Assembly: GCA_920105805.1 (NCBI GenBank)
Contig: CAKKTI010000061.1
Coordinates: forward strand, 1-64,000
Source: Condylostoma magnum
Lineage: Eukaryota; Ciliophora; Heterotrichea; Heterotrichida; Condylostomatidae
Direction: 5' to 3'
DNA length: 64,000 nt
Below are positions 62,478-64,000 of this stretch, in pieces. The notes under the pieces were generated by a model. The model had not been told where the DNA came from. It worked only from the letters and a program-made list of their open reading frames with translations, and searched no databases. The position numbers and the translations under genes are program-made. Numbering within the stretch: the stretch's first letter is position 1; each line of letters begins with the position of its first letter.

Positions 62478-64000
62478 CTAATTACGGCTTCTAATATTAT
62501 CTAAAACCCTTTTAAACTTCACTATGCCTTTGAGTGCTCCGGTTGCTAAGGTGATGTTTTTCTTAGCTCTTTCCCTCCATTTTTGCTAGATTCTTTTAAT
62601 TTGTAAATTTGTTTAAGATTTTGTAACAGCTTATTACCTCAACTTAGTCATAAAGATCTACGCGGTTTTCATGCCTGCTCTTAATTCTTTAACTAACCAA
62701 TCTGCAGGCAGTTAAAATTCACTATTAAAGGCCTAAACTTGCTCGTATGTAAATCCTAGTTCATTTATATAATTTCAGAATGACCTATGCAGTTCATTCA
62801 AGCTTCAGTTTCTGTATATTGTTATACTTGGATTTTCTTCGAAATGGTGGTAAATATTCTCAAATTTTTAAAAATTATGGTAAAATTCTGGAACTCCCAT
62901 ACCCTTTACTATTTCTTTTACTAGAAATAACTGATTTTTTAGGTTGTTGAATGTATCAAGCACTTTAAAACTTTTTGGCTGGTCTTAAGAATCGTTGCTT
63001 ATTTAAGGCCATGGACTTGGGAGATCTAAAAATTGGTAAAATCAGCCTTAATCATTAGCTGCTATGAAGAATTGATCGGGAGTTATTTCACCATAACTAA
63101 TGCTTCATAAATCTCTGTACATTTTAGCAATTTAAGTTTCTTCTAAATGGCTGTCAATATTATAGCATATATTTTTAAAAGTGGAGTAAATAATCCTACC
63201 TTCTTCCTCTATAGCAAGTTTGAATAGACCGTGAATTGCTATATACTTCTGCTTCTTCTCTCTTATATAAAATTCTAGCATTAGCCTAAGAGCCAATGCG
63301 TAATCTATTTATAGCTGGTCGTTTGATTCTTATCGGGCTTTTATTCTCAGTAGTTCTTTTAGCTATAAAACATCCTCATTATTCATTCTTGCCATGACTA
63401 AATCAATGACATACAGTACTCTTTCGAATTTAACAAAGTGGATGCTAGCATATTTACCAGCTTTAAACGACAACTAAGGCGCTTTAAATAGCAAAAATCT
63501 GCAGTGAAGGTAAAATGCTAGCTCGTCTAACTGATGATCTTCGTTTAAAAAGGCAATAAAGGTAAAAATCTCTCAAACTTTACTGGTGTTTTGCTATCTT
63601 AAGGCCAATAATAGTTCCAAGTGATACTTATCCTATTCCTCCTTTTTCCACCAATCCAGTTCTTTAACCAGTCTAGTATTCTAATCAATGCAGAAATTTG
63701 AAAGCCAGGATTATACAAAATCAGGGAATCTACTAGGAGCCTTTCCCTTTTAGAATGAGCATCTAATGTGCTCGTAGAATTTTGAGTCGTATATTCCTCT
63801 AATAGTATTTTCTAAGTAGTTTTAAAAGGGTTGTTCATATGGCACCTTTTAGCTTGGATTTATTTGGAGAAAGGCTGAGAAATTAGGCCTGTTTTTCCTA
63901 AGAGAAGTAAGGTCTATATCTTGTATTGTAAGCTCAGGTTACTCAGGTTATGCTTAAACATCTTCTCCTTATATGGGATACTTCCTCTTTTACAATTCAT
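62478..64000 (-). CDS. Unknown protein, 5' end outside window
   Basis: At least 506 residues, in frame from the right edge to UAG 62478-62480. It is alpha-helical with conserved-looking blocks (NFSAFLQINPSQKVPYEQP, FVKFERVLYVIDLVMARMNN, GEITPDQFFIAANDQGWFYQ) and a basic C-terminus with an IQ-like RIQQKWRERAKKN. No membrane segment or catalytic motif was recognised. UGA codes for Trp at several positions (RDLWSIS, YRNWSLN, RSFWNYI). A calmodulin-binding role is possible from the tail only. Confidence 0.65.

Overview
The window is nuclear DNA of a ciliate whose genetic code uses all three classical stop codons both as sense codons and as stops. UAA and UAG fall at ordinary protein positions and read as Gln in nearly every gene. 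UGA sits at invariant Trp positions: the kinase DVWSCG motif at 7543-7545, and the selectivity-filter Trp of channel domains I and IV at 28129-28131 and 31627-31629. Genes also end at all three codons. Actin ends KCF-UAG, the SCP phosphatase ends RLHTLLDN-UAA, the RING ligase ends EEDY-UAG, and the IST3 homologue ends at UGA. This matches the Condylostoma code (NCBI table 28). A 16-nt spliceosomal intron (46217-46232) also points to a heterotrich ciliate. A karyorelict code with UGA as the only stop was considered and rejected, because several genes would then run into the start of the next gene. Because no codon is always a stop, long open frames prove nothing here. Genes were called from homology, composition and local context, and some 3' ends are ambiguous by a few codons.

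Layout. About 42 protein genes fill both strands, and all but one appear intronless. 1-9.0 kb: a beta-helix protein, an SCP phosphatase, two coiled-coil proteins, a CEP164-like WW protein, a CDPK and a small coiled-coil protein. 9.4-21.3 kb: an F-box-like protein, an EF-hand protein, an OSBP-related protein, two short proteins (one mL54-like), a membrane cyclic-nucleotide phosphodiesterase, a tetraspan protein, a RING ligase, an IQ protein, a long coiled coil and IST3/RBMX2. 22.6-32.3 kb: a secreted acidic protein, an unknown protein, a DHHC palmitoyltransferase and a complete four-domain EEEE calcium channel. 32.3-44.3 kb: small genes including NDUFS5, a LITAF protein, an LMBD2 homologue, a calpain lacking its catalytic Cys, two unknown genes, and a fusion of WD40 repeats with a TRP-like channel. 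44.5-64 kb: trehalose-phosphate synthase/phosphatase, a divergent actin, a WD40 protein, a vacuolar-sorting-receptor-like protein, a pseudokinase, three Gln-rich or coiled-coil proteins, a nocturnin/CCR4-type nuclease, a membrane protein and a truncated gene.

Gene packing is extreme. Stop-to-start gaps of 4, 4, 10, 13, 16 and 18 bp occur between same-strand genes. Two head-to-head pairs have only 6 bp between opposed ATGs, and one convergent pair has stops 1 bp apart. This fits termination that depends on closeness to the mRNA 3' end, with very short UTRs. Many products belong to ciliary and calcium/cyclic-nucleotide signalling (CDPK, Ca channel, TRP-like channel, PDE, CEP164-like, IQ and EF-hand proteins). 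There is no operon logic, and no transposon, viral relic, CRISPR, rRNA or tRNA was recognised.
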